Positions 15,897-28,630 of a stretch of 64,000 nt of DNA are shown here, piece after piece; position 1 is the stretch's first letter, and the number at the start of each line of letters is the position of its first letter. The notes under the pieces are model-generated. The model was not told the DNA's origin and ran no database searches. It saw only the letters and a program-made list of their open reading frames with translations. This DNA comes from Deltaproteobacteria bacterium RIFOXYD12_FULL_56_24 (GTDB lineage Bacteria; Desulfobacterota; Desulfobulbia; Desulfobulbales; Desulfurivibrionaceae), in contig MGTD01000007.1 of the NCBI GenBank assembly GCA_001799285.1, positions 124,001-188,000 on the forward strand, written 5' to 3'. The translations under genes were made by a program, and so were the position numbers.

Positions 15897-17717
15897 TCAC
15901 GATACCGGAATCTCCTCGGCAAGCAGCGCCTTGAACTCCTCGTCATCCAAGGCCTCTTTTTCAAGCAGCACTTTTGCGATTTTTTCTAGAAGCGGCCGCT
16001 GTTCGACCAGAGTCTTTTCCGCCAGCACCATGCGCGCCTCGATGATCTTGCGCACCTCCTCGTCGATGAGCAGGGCGGTATGCTCGCTGAACTCCTTTGG
16101 CTGAAACAAGCCCTGCTGCAGGAACTGGTTCGCCGGCTGCAGGTAGGTAACCTGGCCCAGTTTTTCGTTCATCCCGTACATGGCCACCATGCTGCGGGCG
16201 ATCTCCGTAGCCCGTTGCAGATCGTTCTGAGCGCCGGTGGTGATCTCGTTAAAGATGATCTTTTCCGCGGCCCGCCCCCCCAGGAGCACGTCTATCTTCT
16301 CCAGCAGCTCGGTCTTGGACATCAGAAAGCGATCCTCCGTTGGCAGCTGCATGGTGTAGCCCAAGGCGCCGATGCCTCTGGGAACGATGCTGATCTTGTG
16401 TACCTTTTCCGCGGTCTTACGGAAAGTGGCCACCAGGGCATGCCCGGTTTCGTGGTAGGCCACGGTCTTCTTTTCCGTTTCATTGAGCACCCGGTTTTTC
16501 TTCTCCAGCCCGGCCACGATCCGGTCGATGGCCTCTTCAAACTCGGTGGCCTCCACCACATCCTTGCCCTTGCGCACCGCCAGCAGGGTCGCCTCGTTGG
16601 CCAGGTTGGCCAGATCGGCCCCGGTAAAACCCGGGGTGCGGCGGGCGATGATCTCCAGATCAACCTCCGGGGCCAGGGTGATCCCCTTGACATGCACCTT
16701 GAGGATGGCCACCCGCTCCTTGAGGTCGGGCCGGTCCACCAGGATATGCCGGTCGAAGCGGCCCGGCCGCAGCAGGGCCGGGTCGAGAATCTCGGGCCGG
16801 TTGGTGGCGGCAAGGATCACCACCCCCTTGTTCACCTCAAAGCCGTCCATCTCGGCAAGCAGCTGGTTAAGGGTCTGCTCCCGCTCGTCGTGGCCGCCCA
16901 TCATGCCGCTGCCCCTGGCCTTGCCCAGGGAATCCAGCTCGTCAATGAAGACGATACAGGGCGCCTTGGCGTTGGCCTGCTCAAAGAGATCGCGCACCCT
17001 GGCTGCGCCCAAACCAACGAACATCTCAATGAAATCAGAGCCGCTGATCGAGAAAAACGGCACCCCGGATTCCCCGGCCACCGCCTTGGCCAACAAGGTC
17101 TTGCCCGTGCCCGGCGGCCCTACCAGGAGGATGCCCTTGGGAATCTTGGCGCCCAGGCGGGTAAATTTTTCCGGGGTTTTCAAAAACTCGATCACCTCGG
17201 CCAGCTCCACCTTGGCCTCCTCCTGGCCCGCCACGGATTCAAAATTAACGCCGAGATCGGTCTGGGCGATGATCTTGGCCTTAGACTTGCCCAAGGTCAT
17301 CATGCCCCCTGCGCCCCCTTGCCCCATGCGCTTCATCATGAACATCCAGATCCCGACAAAAAACAGGGTGGGCAAAATCCAGGAGAGCAGGGTGCGCAAA
17401 AAGGTGTTCTCGTTGGCGGCGATGATGTCCACCCCGTATTTTTCCAAAAACTCGACGAGATTCTTGTCGTCGATGCGCGGAGTCACATAAAGGGCCTTGG
17501 GAAACATCGGCTCCTTCTTGTCGCTCTCGACCTTTTCATACCCCTTGAGCAGGATGGAGGAGATGACCACGGAATTGATCTTTTTTTCCGCCACGTGCGC
17601 CTTGAACTGGCTGTAGGAAACATTGTTGACCTGGGGGGAAAGCCAGTTCTGGAGGAGGATGAAGACGGCCAGGGCGATGAAGAGATAGCTGAGCGAAAAC
17701 TGGAATTTTTTTTCCAT
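15897..17717 (-). CDS. ftsH: ATP-dependent zinc metalloprotease FtsH
   Basis: About 606 residues. An N-terminal membrane segment ([15 protein letters not shown]) and a periplasmic region are followed by a second membrane helix ([19 protein letters not shown]). The AAA+ module has Walker A GPPGTGKT and the SRH region [17 protein letters not shown]; the peptidase has HETGHAL. It degrades misfolded membrane proteins and selected regulators at the inner membrane. The ATG at 17717 gives the usual family length; the ORF-track start at 17975 extends across the divergent Nudix gene. The ribosome site is weak (GGGTCGGA). The acidic C-terminus is short. Confidence 0.95.
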   Translation of the reverse strand: MEKKFQFSLSYLFIALAVFILLQNWLSPQVNNVSYSQFKAHVAEKKINSVVISSILLKGYEKVESDKKEPMFPKALYVTPRIDDKNLVEFLEKYGVDIIAANENTFLRTLLSWILPTLFFVGIWMFMMKRMGQGGAGGMMTLGKSKAKIIAQTDLGVNFESVAGQEEAKVELAEVIEFLKTPEKFTRLGAKIPKGILLVGPPGTGKTLLAKAVAGESGVPFFSISGSDFIEMFVGLGAARVRDLFEQANAKAPCIVFIDELDSLGKARGSGMMGGHDEREQTLNQLLAEMDGFEVNKGVVILAATNRPEILDPALLRPGRFDRHILVDRPDLKERVAILKVHVKGITLAPEVDLEIIARRTPGFTGADLANLANEATLLAVRKGKDVVEATEFEEAIDRIVAGLEKKNRVLNETEKKTVAYHETGHALVATFRKTAEKVHKISIVPRGIGALGYTMQLPTEDRFLMSKTELLEKIDVLLGGRAAEKIIFNEITTGAQNDLQRATEIARSMVAMYGMNEKLGQVTYLQPANQFLQQGLFQPKEFSEHTALLIDEEVRKIIEARMVLAEKTLVEQRPLLEKIAKVLLEKEALDDEEFKALLAEEIPVS

Positions 17718-17843
17718 GTCCGACCCGATCTTGGGATTATGGCCGGTTTCGGCAAAGGAAAAGATTCTTCTTCCCTGCTCTGGCCTTGTTTTCATGGTAT
17801 AAGAGAATGGGTTTTTTGCAAAGCGTAGAATGGAGACAAAAAA

Positions 17844-18356
17844 ATGAATCCGGCCGATGAAATAGTCCTGATCGTGGACGAACAAAACCAGGAGGTGGCG
17901 CAGGTTTCCCGGCGGGTGATGCGAGAGGGTGTTCTCATCCACCGGGCCTGCTACATCCTGGTTTTTAACCGGCAACAGGAAATCTTTGTCCAGAGGCGAA
18001 CAATAAACAAGGATATCTATCCAGGTTACCTGGATGTCGCCACCGGCGGCGTGGTCCTGGCCGGGGAATCATACGAGCTTGCCGCAAAACGCGAACTGGC
18101 CGAAGAGTTGGGCGTGCGCAAGGCTACCCTTCGCCGCCATTTCGATTTTTATCATGAGGCCGATAACAACCGGGTCTGGGGGAGGGTCTTTTCCTGCCAG
18201 GCTGAAGGCCCGTTTGTCCTCCAACCGGAAGAGGTGGAGGATGGGTTTTTTCTCGGGCTGCCGTCGATAAAAGCCCTGGCCGCAGCGGAACAATTTACCC
18301 CGGATGGCCTTGTGGCGCTGAAGAGATTCCTGGCCGACCATGCAACCTTTGCTTAA
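17844..18356 (+). CDS. Nudix hydrolase (YfcD-like)
   Basis: A 170-residue Nudix protein. The Nudix box GGVVLAGESYELAAKRELAEELGV lies near residues 73-96, with EIVLIVDEQNQEV before it, as in the YfcD/IPP-isomerase-like branch. It likely hydrolyses a nucleoside diphosphate derivative; the substrate is not predictable. GGAGAC precedes the ATG. It is divergent from ftsH, with about 125 bases between the starts, and its 3' end overlaps comF by 17 bases. Confidence 0.85.
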   Translation: MNPADEIVLIVDEQNQEVAQVSRRVMREGVLIHRACYILVFNRQQEIFVQRRTINKDIYPGYLDVATGGVVLAGESYELAAKRELAEELGVRKATLRRHFDFYHEADNNRVWGRVFSCQAEGPFVLQPEEVEDGFFLGLPSIKALAAAEQFTPDGLVALKRFLADHATFA

Positions 18357-19074
18357 GGCCCTCTTCGATCTCCTGCTGCCCTCGTTTTGTCTTGCCTGTG
18401 AAAAGCCGCTGGGCTCCTTGCCGGAGCTGTTGTTCTGCAAGGACTGCCTGAAAAGGCTCCGCTTCATCCGGAGCCCCCTTTGCCCCTGTTGCGGCAGGGT
18501 CTATCTTGTGGCCCCGAGTGGTGACCATCACTGCGGGGCCTGCCTCGCTAAACCAAGGCATTTCACTCGGGCCAGGGCCCTGTTTCTCTACGAAGAGCCG
18601 CTAAAAAAGGTGGTCCACCGCTTCAAATACCAGGGAAAAACCGCCTGCCTGCCGAGCTTTACCCGGTTTGCCAAAAATCTGCCCCAGGTGGCCGAGTTAG
18701 GCGAGGTGGAGAGACCGGACTTGATCGTCCCCGTGCCCTTGCACCCAAGCCGCCTGCGGGAGCGCGGCTTCAACCAGGCCCTGCTTCTGGCCCGCGCCTT
18801 CTTTCCTAAAGACCGGCGGGTCACGGCCGACCTGCTCGTCCGTTTGCGGCCAACCGAGCCGCAGACCAATTTCAATGGGGCAGCCCGGCGCACCAACCTG
18901 AAAAACGCCTTTGGTATAGTAAAACCGCACCGGTTGACGGGGAAAAAGATTCTCCTTATCGATGATGTGTTCACCACCGGCACCACGGTGAACGAATGCG
19001 CCATGGTTTTGAAAAAGGCCGGGGCGGCCGAGGTAATGGTGCTGACTCTGGCCAGGGTGAAAGAAGACTATTAA
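18340..19074 (+). CDS. ComF family protein (double zinc ribbon and phosphoribosyltransferase)
   Basis: A 244-residue protein. The N-terminal part has CLAC...CKDC and CPCCG...CGAC pairs, a double zinc ribbon. The C-terminal part is a type I phosphoribosyltransferase-like fold: VPVPLHPSRLRERGFNQA, then ILLIDDVFTTGTTVNECA, the PRPP-binding loop. In transformable bacteria ComF acts in DNA uptake; in others its role is unclear. The start lies inside the Nudix gene, so the two are probably co-translated. No other competence gene is seen in the window. Confidence 0.88.
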   Translation: MQPLLKALFDLLLPSFCLACEKPLGSLPELLFCKDCLKRLRFIRSPLCPCCGRVYLVAPSGDHHCGACLAKPRHFTRARALFLYEEPLKKVVHRFKYQGKTACLPSFTRFAKNLPQVAELGEVERPDLIVPVPLHPSRLRERGFNQALLLARAFFPKDRRVTADLLVRLRPTEPQTNFNGAARRTNLKNAFGIVKPHRLTGKKILLIDDVFTTGTTVNECAMVLKKAGAAEVMVLTLARVKEDY

Positions 19075-19137
19075 TTCTTGGCAGCAAAAAAATTCCGGTT
19101 TACCCTGTAGCCACAACAACCAAAAGGAAACACCATC

Positions 19138-19239
19138 ATGAATCTCCGTGCCCTTGCCGGCTTTGCCGCCCTTGTCGTTGCCGGACTGACCTTTGCCTTT
19201 ATGCTTAAAAAACAGCAGGAGAGCGACTGCCCTTCCTGA
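19138..19239 (+). CDS. Possible 33-residue membrane protein
   Basis: ATG at 19138 after AAAAGGAAA opens a 33-codon frame: a short basic start, a hydrophobic stretch (ALAGFAALVVAGLTFAF), then MLKKQQESDCPS. It is too short for the ORF track. The good ribosome site and plausible single membrane span make it a credible small protein; it ends 82 bases before the next gene. The function is unknown. Confidence 0.4.
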   Translation: MNLRALAGFAALVVAGLTFAFMLKKQQESDCPS

Positions 19240-19320
19240 CTGCTGATTTACGCCGCCATTGGTATGGGTCTCATATCATATTATCTTTTCACCTTTTTTC
19301 TCTGATCGCTTGGGGAAGAC

Positions 19321-20433
19321 ATGCACGTTACCGGAAAACTTTACCGAACCATCTGGCCGTCTGACACAGACCGCGGAGTAGTCAAGATTATCGACCAGCG
19401 CCATCTGCCCCACCTCTTCGTGGTCGAGGAGCTGCGCACAGTTAGTGAGGTCTGCACGGCTATCAGGGAGATGCATGTGCGCGGCGCCGGACTGATCGGC
19501 GCCGCCGCCGGTTTCGGCATGCACCTCGCAGCCCTGACCGCCCCGAAGCAGGACTTTGCCGGATTTGTGCGCCAGGCGGCTGTTGATCTGGTCCAGACCC
19601 GGCCCACCGCCGGCAACCTGGCCTGGGCCGTGAACCGGCAGCTTGCCGCCCTCGACCGGGAAGACACCCTGTCGGCAAAAAGGGACCGCGCCTTTACCGT
19701 TGCCTGTGAAATAGCAGAGGAAGACGCGAAATTCTGCCGCCTTATCGGGGAGCACGGCAAAAAGATCATCGCGGAGATCAGCCGACAAAAAGGCGGCGGA
19801 GTGGTGAATATCCTCACCCACTGTAATGCCGGCTGGCTGGCTTTTGTGGATTACGGTTCAGCCACTGCCCCAATCTATGCCGCCCATGCCGAGGGCATCA
19901 AGGTGCATGTCTGGGTGGATGAAACCCGCCCCTGGCTGCAGGGGGCCAAACTCACCGCCTGGGAACTGAAGGAGGAGGGGGTACCCCATACCCTGATCGC
20001 CGACAACACCGGCGGCCATCTCATGCAGCACGGCCTGGTTGACCTGGTTATTGTCGGTACCGACCGCACCACCCGTTGTGGTGATGTGGCCAACAAGATC
20101 GGCACCTATCTAAAGGCCCTGGCCGCCCATGATAACAAAATCCCCTTTTATGTGGCCCTGCCTTCCTCCACCTTCGACTGGACGATCTGCGACGGTCTTG
20201 CCGAGATCCCCATCGAACAGCGGAGCGGCTGGGAAATCACCCACATCAGGGGCTTGAGCGAGGCGGCGGAACTTACCACCATCGCCATTGCCCCGCCGGA
20301 TACCGCCACCCTGAACTATGGCTTTGACGTCACCCCTGCCAGGTTGATCACGGGGTTGATCAGCGAACGCGGCGTTATGCAGGCCAGCGAAGAAGATATC
20401 CTGCGGTTGTACCCGGAACAAAAAGAGAAATAA
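19321..20433 (+). CDS. mtnA: S-methyl-5-thioribose-1-phosphate isomerase family
   Basis: A 370-residue eIF2B-related sugar phosphate isomerase. MHVRGAGLIGAAAGFGM near residue 50, the catalytic cysteine in ILTHCNAGWLA and the catalytic aspartate in VGTDRTTRCGDVANKIGTY follow MtnA. FYVALPSSTFDW is also typical. It converts methylthioribose-1-phosphate to the ribulose form in methionine salvage; related isomerases act on 5-deoxyribose-1-phosphate or ribose-1,5-bisphosphate, so the exact substrate is not certain. GGGGAAGAC precedes the ATG. No other methionine-salvage gene is in the window. Confidence 0.85.
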   Translation: MHVTGKLYRTIWPSDTDRGVVKIIDQRHLPHLFVVEELRTVSEVCTAIREMHVRGAGLIGAAAGFGMHLAALTAPKQDFAGFVRQAAVDLVQTRPTAGNLAWAVNRQLAALDREDTLSAKRDRAFTVACEIAEEDAKFCRLIGEHGKKIIAEISRQKGGGVVNILTHCNAGWLAFVDYGSATAPIYAAHAEGIKVHVWVDETRPWLQGAKLTAWELKEEGVPHTLIADNTGGHLMQHGLVDLVIVGTDRTTRCGDVANKIGTYLKALAAHDNKIPFYVALPSSTFDWTICDGLAEIPIEQRSGWEITHIRGLSEAAELTTIAIAPPDTATLNYGFDVTPARLITGLISERGVMQASEEDILRLYPEQKEK

Positions 20434-20463
20434 AAAGGGATGCGCTTCCTGTGACCTCTTCCC

Positions 20464-21591
20464 CTAGACCAGGCCAAGGCTCTCTATCACCGTCTCGTGA
20501 AACAGGGGACGGAACTGTTTAATCCGGCTATTCTCCCGGCTGGGATGGACCCTGTTGCTCAGCAAGACCATGACCAACTCGCGGGTCGGATCAATCCAGA
20601 AAGAGGTTCCGGTAAAACCGAGATGGCCCACGCTGGTGGGGGCCAGATATCTGCCCCCGCTTGAGCCTGTAGCGGAGGGGGTGTCAAAGCCCAGAGCCCA
20701 AGTGGAGCCTGGGATATCCTGGCGGATTAAAAACCGGCGCAGATCGCTGGCCTGGTAGCCGGGGTGCTCTTCCCGGCCCTGCCACTGATCGAGCAGGTGC
20801 ACGCCCATCTCCAACACCCCTTCGATGGTGCCGAACAGACCAGCATGCCCTGCAACCCCACCCAGGGCATGGGCATTTTCATCGCTCACCTCGCCAACGA
20901 GAATCCGCTTACGAAAAGGGCACTCTTCCGTGGGGGCATACCTTATTTTTTCCCTCTCCCCATTACCTTTTTCCCCTGCCGCGACATAGAATATTTTTCC
21001 CTCAACTCCCAACGGCGCCGCGATCTTTTCCCGAAAAAAACCAGCCAGCTCCAGGCCGCTTTTCTTCTCCACAATCAGGCCGAGCAGCATGAAACCGAGA
21101 TCGCTGTAGATCGAGATGCTGCCAAGCTCATAGGCTGGCGGTTCCGCACCAAGAAGCTCAAGAAGCGATTCCTTTCTTTTTTCCGCCGGAAGTTTGGCAA
21201 GCTCTAAATAATAGGGTCGGTGCGCAGGAAACCCTGCGGAATGGCAGAGAAGATCTTTGATTTTTATCCCGGTAAAGGCTATGCCGGTCTGGGGGAAGAT
21301 ATCCGATACCCGGTCGGAAAGCATTATCCGCCGCTCTTTCAACAACGAGAGAACAGCCAGGGTAGTGGCCAGCGGTTTAGTCAGCGAGGCAAGGTCGTAA
21401 ACCGTACTTTCCTCAACCATGCTTTCCCGGTCATAGCCGGTGTGTCCGTAAGTCCTTATCAGCCTTTTTCTGTTCTCTTTTACCCCCCAGGCAACCGCCA
21501 TGGCAGCCCCAGGAAAAACCCGGCTGTTAATTGCCTCGCTAAATATAGCGTAACAGTTTGATATAATTATATTATTTTTATTATTTTCCAT
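20464..21591 (-). CDS. Serine hydrolase, class C beta-lactamase fold
   Basis: A 375-residue enzyme of the penicillin-binding/beta-lactamase-like superfamily. The SxxK motif is SLTK (in YDLASLTKPLATT), the YxD/N motif is YSDLGFMLLGLIVE, and HLGFTGTSFWIDP stands for the KTG motif. No clear signal peptide is visible (MENNKNNIIISN...), so it may be cytoplasmic. Members include esterases, D-aminopeptidases and peptidoglycan hydrolases; the substrate is not predictable. The 5' end is AT-rich and adjoins the candidate origin region. Confidence 0.82.
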   Translation of the reverse strand: MENNKNNIIISNCYAIFSEAINSRVFPGAAMAVAWGVKENRKRLIRTYGHTGYDRESMVEESTVYDLASLTKPLATTLAVLSLLKERRIMLSDRVSDIFPQTGIAFTGIKIKDLLCHSAGFPAHRPYYLELAKLPAEKRKESLLELLGAEPPAYELGSISIYSDLGFMLLGLIVEKKSGLELAGFFREKIAAPLGVEGKIFYVAAGEKGNGEREKIRYAPTEECPFRKRILVGEVSDENAHALGGVAGHAGLFGTIEGVLEMGVHLLDQWQGREEHPGYQASDLRRFLIRQDIPGSTWALGFDTPSATGSSGGRYLAPTSVGHLGFTGTSFWIDPTRELVMVLLSNRVHPSRENSRIKQFRPLFHETVIESLGLV

Positions 21592-22062
21592 TCAGATAAA
21601 TAATATCCTTCTCTTTTTGGACCGACTTTGCAAACAGCCCATTCCAACAGCTCGAAAATTACCATAATACAAGATGTTTTTATTTATTATCATTGAATTT
21701 TTTTTGATTTTACACTATCTTTTTGTAGTTATTTTTTCCCCTGTGAGCCTTGTAGATAAATTATTAATAATTGGTAATAAAATAAACATGTTAATGATAT
21801 TTTATGCTCTTTTTTCACCGAAAATCTTTACCTTGTTTTATCAACACCTTCTCAACCTTATCTCTCATACATCTGTTTACTCTGTTTTTAAAACCTGTTG
21901 ATAACTTGCTTTATTATTTTTTCCCGGTTTTCTCAAGTTTTGTTATTTTAAAGAAAATATAAAATATTCAAATAGTTAATACCTAAATAAACATATAAAC
22001 AGGTTTAATAACCATAATTTTAAAAAACTAATAAACAACTATAACCAGATGGAGTGTCCATT
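21592..22062. other. AT-rich intergenic region, candidate oriC
   Basis: About 470 bases far richer in A+T than the surroundings. TTATCAACA at 21838-21846 and its reverse complement TGTTGATAA at 21896-21904 are DnaA-box-like 9-mers in opposite orientation. Runs of T and A suggest easy unwinding. The region lies directly upstream of dnaN-gyrB-gyrA, a common origin arrangement, although dnaA is not adjacent. The 75-codon ORF at 21674 is a low-complexity artefact. Confidence 0.5.
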
Positions 22063-23193
22063 ATGTCCCTGATTTTTAATATCTCTAGAGATGATTTTTT
22101 AACAGGCCTTGCTTCCATGCAAAGTGTGACCGGGAAAAAGGGAAACATTGCCATTCTCTCCAATATCCTGATTGAGTCGAAAACAGACTCTCTTCTCTTA
22201 ACTGCCACGGATCTGGAAATAGGCATTCAAAACCTTCTCCCGGCGGAGATTCTCTCACCCGGGTCCATCACCCTTCCAGCCAAAAAACTTTTTGAGATAG
22301 TAAGGGAATCCGGTGCTGATCAAATCCATATCGAAATGCTGGAAAATAATTGGGCGAAGATCAGCGCCGATTCAACGGATTATAAGCTGGCTGGCATGTC
22401 AGCCAAGGAATATCCGGCTTTTTCCGAATATGATGAAAATATGTTGGTCACCATGGCCAGCGACAAACTCAAGGAAATCATCGATAAAACTATTTTTTCC
22501 GTAGCCCAGGAAGGAGAATCCCAATTCAACCTCACCGGGGTTCTGATGGAAAAGGATATCACAGAGGGTAAGAATATCCTCCGCATGGTTTCCTCGGACG
22601 GACACAGGCTTTCCCTTTGTGAAACGACGATGGAAAATGATTTAAGCGGCTTAAAAATGGAGAAGGTTATTCTTATTCCCCGCAAGGGCATGCAGGAAAT
22701 AAGAAAATTTGCCGAAGGCTCGACAGAAATAAAATTATCATTCGAAGAAAAACAGGCCGTTATAAAAACAGATCATTCCGTCATAGTTGTTCGTTTGATG
22801 AATGGTGATTTTCCGGATTATCGAAACATCCTGAATATAATTAAAAAAGAAAAATACATTGAATTGAAAAGGTTACAATTCCTTAATTCGATGAAGAAGA
22901 TGAATATCTTCACCGAAGACCGTTTTAATGCGGTGCAGTTTCAGATCACCCCGAACAAACTCGTTCTTTCCTCGCAAAGCATGGATATAGGCAGCGCCAA
23001 GGATGAAATTAACATCACCTATGATGATTCTCCATTAAAGCTCGGTTTTAATGGGAAATATTTTATTGAAACCTTGCAGGTCATGTCCAGTGACACCATC
23101 AAGGCCTATATAAATTCGGAAGAAAGTCCCTGTATGATTCAAGGCGACGATGATCCCGGATTTTTCAGTATCATCATGCCCATGAAGATATAG
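22063..23193 (+). CDS. dnaN: DNA polymerase III beta subunit (sliding clamp)
   Basis: A 376-residue clamp protein of normal length, organised as three similar domains. TATDLEIGIQNLLPAEI and ITLPAKKLFEIVRES are typical of the first domain, SSDGHRLSLCE of the second, and the end FFSIIMPMKI matches the usual PMR(L/I)-type C-terminus. It encircles DNA and tethers polymerase III. The ATG at 22063 is preferred (GGAG 8 bases upstream) over the GTG at 22054. Its base composition is visibly more A+T-rich than the gyrase genes that follow, continuing the composition of the upstream region. Confidence 0.95.
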   Translation: MSLIFNISRDDFLTGLASMQSVTGKKGNIAILSNILIESKTDSLLLTATDLEIGIQNLLPAEILSPGSITLPAKKLFEIVRESGADQIHIEMLENNWAKISADSTDYKLAGMSAKEYPAFSEYDENMLVTMASDKLKEIIDKTIFSVAQEGESQFNLTGVLMEKDITEGKNILRMVSSDGHRLSLCETTMENDLSGLKMEKVILIPRKGMQEIRKFAEGSTEIKLSFEEKQAVIKTDHSVIVVRLMNGDFPDYRNILNIIKKEKYIELKRLQFLNSMKKMNIFTEDRFNAVQFQITPNKLVLSSQSMDIGSAKDEINITYDDSPLKLGFNGKYFIETLQVMSSDTIKAYINSEESPCMIQGDDDPGFFSIIMPMKI

Positions 23194-23262
23194 GCATAAA
23201 AAGCCAGTGTCGGATTCAAGCCGTTATCGCGAAACAAACAAGCAACAAAATTTATTTCGTAA

Positions 23263-25701
<2,439 letters not shown>

Positions 25702-25771
25702 AGGCTGCATGAGGTTTTGCGGCTGTCAGAATTTCAAGATGTTTACCATCCACTGAACAAGGATTTTTGAT

Positions 25772-28270
25772 ATGGCGGAAGAAACGACCCAAGGTTTGCC
25801 TGATATTGCCTCGATCTCCATCGAAAAGGAACTCAAACGCTCCTATCTCGATTACGCCATGAGCGTCATCATCGGCCGGGCCCTGCCGGATGTGCGGGAT
25901 GGCCTCAAGCCCGTGCATCGCCGCGCCCTCTTTGCCATGCGGGAGCTGAACAACTACCACAACCGGCCCCATCTAAAATCGGCCCGTATCGTCGGTGATG
26001 TCATCGGTAAGTACCACCCGCACGGCGATACCGCGGCCTACGACACCATCGTCCGCATGGCCCAGGATTTCTCCATGCGTTATCCCTTGGTCGACGGCCA
26101 GGGCAACTTTGGTTCGGTGGATGGCGATTCCCCTGCGGCCATGCGATACACCGAAGCGCGGATGACCAAGATCGACCAGGAGATCATCGCCGATCTGGAA
26201 AAGGAAACCGTTGATTTTGTCCCCACCTACGACAACTCCCATATGGAGCCGGTGGTTTTCCCTTCCAAAATCCCCAACCTGTTGATCAACGGCTCCTCCG
26301 GCATCGCCGTGGGTATGGCAACCAATATCCCACCCCATAATCTGACCGAGGTGATGAACGGCCTGATCGCCATGATCGACGACCCGAACATCACGGTCAA
26401 CCAGCTGATGGATCATATTACCGGGCCGGATCTCCCCACCGGCGCCTATATCTGCGGCCGAGCCGGCATCCGCGAGGCCTATGAAACCGGGCGCGGCAGT
26501 ATCCTGATGCGCTCCAAGACCGACGTGGAGAAACAAAAAAACGGCCGGGAATCCATTATCATCACCGAGATCCCCTACCAGCAGAATAAGGCCTTCCTTA
26601 TCGAAAAGATCGCCATCCTGGTTAAGGAGAAGCGGATAGAAACCATCTCCGAGGTCCGTGACGAGTCCGACCGCCACGGGATGCGCATCGTCCTTGATTT
26701 GAAAAAGGACGCCATCGCCGAGGTGGTGATCAACCAGCTCTACAAGCTGACCCCGCTCCAGCGGAGCATGGGCATCATTCTCTTGTCCATCGTCAACAAC
26801 CGGCCGGAGATTTTGAATCTGCGCCAGATTCTGGAATACTTCCTCCTGCACCGCAAGACCATCGTCTACCGGCGCACCGCCTACGATCTGAAAAAAGCCG
26901 AGGAAAAGGCCCACATCTTGGAAGGGCTCAAGATCGCCATCACCAATCTCGATGAGGTGGTGGAGCTGATCAAAAAATCCGCTAACCCGCAGGAAGCCAA
27001 GCTTGGCCTGATCGCCCGCTTCTCTCTCTCCGAGATCCAGGCCCAGTCCATTCTGGAGATGCGCCTCCATAGGCTCACCGGTCTGGAGCGGGAAAAGATC
27101 GTCACTGAATACGAAGAGCTGATGCGGCAGATCACCTGGTTCAAGCAGGTTTTGGCTGACCAGCATCTGGTGATGAAGATCATCCGTGACGAGTTCACCG
27201 AGATCATCGAGCAATACGGCGACGAGCGGCGCACCGAGATCATCGAGGCCCCGGACGAGATCTTACCTGAAGACATGATCATGCAGGAAGAGATGGTGGT
27301 CACCGTCACCCACGAGGGCTACATCAAGCGCAATCCGGTTGACCTCTACCGCTCCCAGCGGCGCGGCGGCAAGGGGATCAAGGGCGCCAACACCATCGAG
27401 GATGATTTCGTCAGCAATATGTACACGGCCTCCACCCACGCCACCTTCCTCTTTTTCACCAACCTCGGCAAGGTCTTCTGGCGCAAGGTTTACGAGATCC
27501 CACAGGCGGGCCGCATCGCCAGGGGCAAGGCGATCGTCAATCTCCTGGAGCTGACCGAGGGTGAAAAGGTTGCCGCCATCCTGCCGGTCTCGACCTTTGA
27601 TGTGGCCGAGGGCCAGGAATGCCATATCATGATGGTCACCAAGAAGGGCGTGGTCAAGAAGACGGTGCTCACCGAGTTCCGCCGCCCCATCCGGCGCGGC
27701 AAGATCGCCCTCACCATCCGCGAGGATGACGAGATTTTGGGCGCGGTGCTGACCAACGGCGCCAACGATATCATGGTCGTAACTCGCAAGGGCATGTCGA
27801 TCCGCTTCAACGAGCAGAACGTCCGCAGCATGGGCCGGATCGCCACCGGGGTCAGGGGCATCAACCTGGCCGAGGGCGATGAGGTGGTCTCCGTTGATGT
27901 GGTGCACGAGGGTTCCTCGGTGATCGTGGTCACGGAAAACGGCTACGGCAAGCGCAGCGAGGTCGATGAATACCGGCTGATCAAGCGCGGCGGTAAGGGG
28001 GTTTTCGCCATCAAGGCCAGCGAGCGCAACGGCCTGGTGGTCGGAGCCCTGCAGGTGACGGATGAAGACGAATTGATGATGATCACCAACGGCGGCAAGA
28101 TCATCCGCATCTCCATGCGCGATCTGCGGGTCATCGGCCGCAACACCCAGGGGGTAAGGCTCTTTAAGCTGGACGAGGGTGAGAAGGTTATGGCGGTTGA
28201 TCGGATGGCTGAGATTATTTCTGAGGATGAGGAAGGCGAGGACGTGGAAAGCGGGGAGTCCGAAGAATAA
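25772..28270 (+). CDS. gyrA: DNA gyrase subunit A
   Basis: An 832-residue breakage-reunion subunit. [26 protein letters not shown] is the N-terminal signature and [10 protein letters not shown] holds the catalytic tyrosine. The C-terminal pinwheel contains [10 protein letters not shown], the GyrA box that identifies gyrase rather than topoisomerase IV. The C-terminus is acidic ([16 protein letters not shown]), a common autoinhibitory tail. AAGGA precedes the ATG. It lies 70 bases after gyrB, likely in one transcript. Confidence 0.97.
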   Translation: MAEETTQGLPDIASISIEKELKRSYLDYAMSVIIGRALPDVRDGLKPVHRRALFAMRELNNYHNRPHLKSARIVGDVIGKYHPHGDTAAYDTIVRMAQDFSMRYPLVDGQGNFGSVDGDSPAAMRYTEARMTKIDQEIIADLEKETVDFVPTYDNSHMEPVVFPSKIPNLLINGSSGIAVGMATNIPPHNLTEVMNGLIAMIDDPNITVNQLMDHITGPDLPTGAYICGRAGIREAYETGRGSILMRSKTDVEKQKNGRESIIITEIPYQQNKAFLIEKIAILVKEKRIETISEVRDESDRHGMRIVLDLKKDAIAEVVINQLYKLTPLQRSMGIILLSIVNNRPEILNLRQILEYFLLHRKTIVYRRTAYDLKKAEEKAHILEGLKIAITNLDEVVELIKKSANPQEAKLGLIARFSLSEIQAQSILEMRLHRLTGLEREKIVTEYEELMRQITWFKQVLADQHLVMKIIRDEFTEIIEQYGDERRTEIIEAPDEILPEDMIMQEEMVVTVTHEGYIKRNPVDLYRSQRRGGKGIKGANTIEDDFVSNMYTASTHATFLFFTNLGKVFWRKVYEIPQAGRIARGKAIVNLLELTEGEKVAAILPVSTFDVAEGQECHIMMVTKKGVVKKTVLTEFRRPIRRGKIALTIREDDEILGAVLTNGANDIMVVTRKGMSIRFNEQNVRSMGRIATGVRGINLAEGDEVVSVDVVHEGSSVIVVTENGYGKRSEVDEYRLIKRGGKGVFAIKASERNGLVVGALQVTDEDELMMITNGGKIIRISMRDLRVIGRNTQGVRLFKLDEGEKVMAVDRMAEIISEDEEGEDVESGESEE

Positions 28271-28327
28271 TGGACTCGTAATAACTCGTCACCCAGGCTT
28301 TTGCTGTAATTAAGCGAGAATTCAGCG

Positions 28328-28630
28328 ATGCGATTGACAAGCCGGCAAACAGAGATCATCACCGAGGTTGTTTTCCGTAATGCCGGGGAGACGGCGGCGG
28401 CATATCTTTTCGGCTCCCGCCTGAATGATCAGGCCAGGGGAGGGGATGTGGATATTCTCATCGAGATGGACCGGCAATTATCCTGGCTTGCGCGGGCGAG
28501 AATAAGGATGGAACTGGAGCAGACGCTCGGGCTGCCGGTGGATATTCTTGTCCGGGTGCGCAACGTCGAACCGACGCCGTTTCAGAGTATCGCCCAGGCC
28601 CAGGCGGTGAGACTGGAGGGAAGGCCATGA
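28328..28630 (+). CDS. mntA: MntA-type nucleotidyltransferase antitoxin
   Basis: A 100-residue minimal nucleotidyltransferase. YLFGSRLNDQARGGDVDILIE carries the GS-x9-DxD motif of the MNT family. In characterised MntA/HepT pairs this protein transfers AMP onto a tyrosine of the HEPN toxin, silencing it. Its TGA overlaps the ATG of the HEPN gene (ATGA), as expected for coupled toxin-antitoxin genes. It follows gyrA by about 60 bases. Confidence 0.85.
   Translation: MRLTSRQTEIITEVVFRNAGETAAAYLFGSRLNDQARGGDVDILIEMDRQLSWLARARIRMELEQTLGLPVDILVRVRNVEPTPFQSIAQAQAVRLEGRP

Noticed and set aside
21674-21901. 75-residue hydrophobic ORF in the candidate origin
   Set aside because: Low-complexity T-rich translation, no ribosome site, AT-rich region; better explained as origin DNA.
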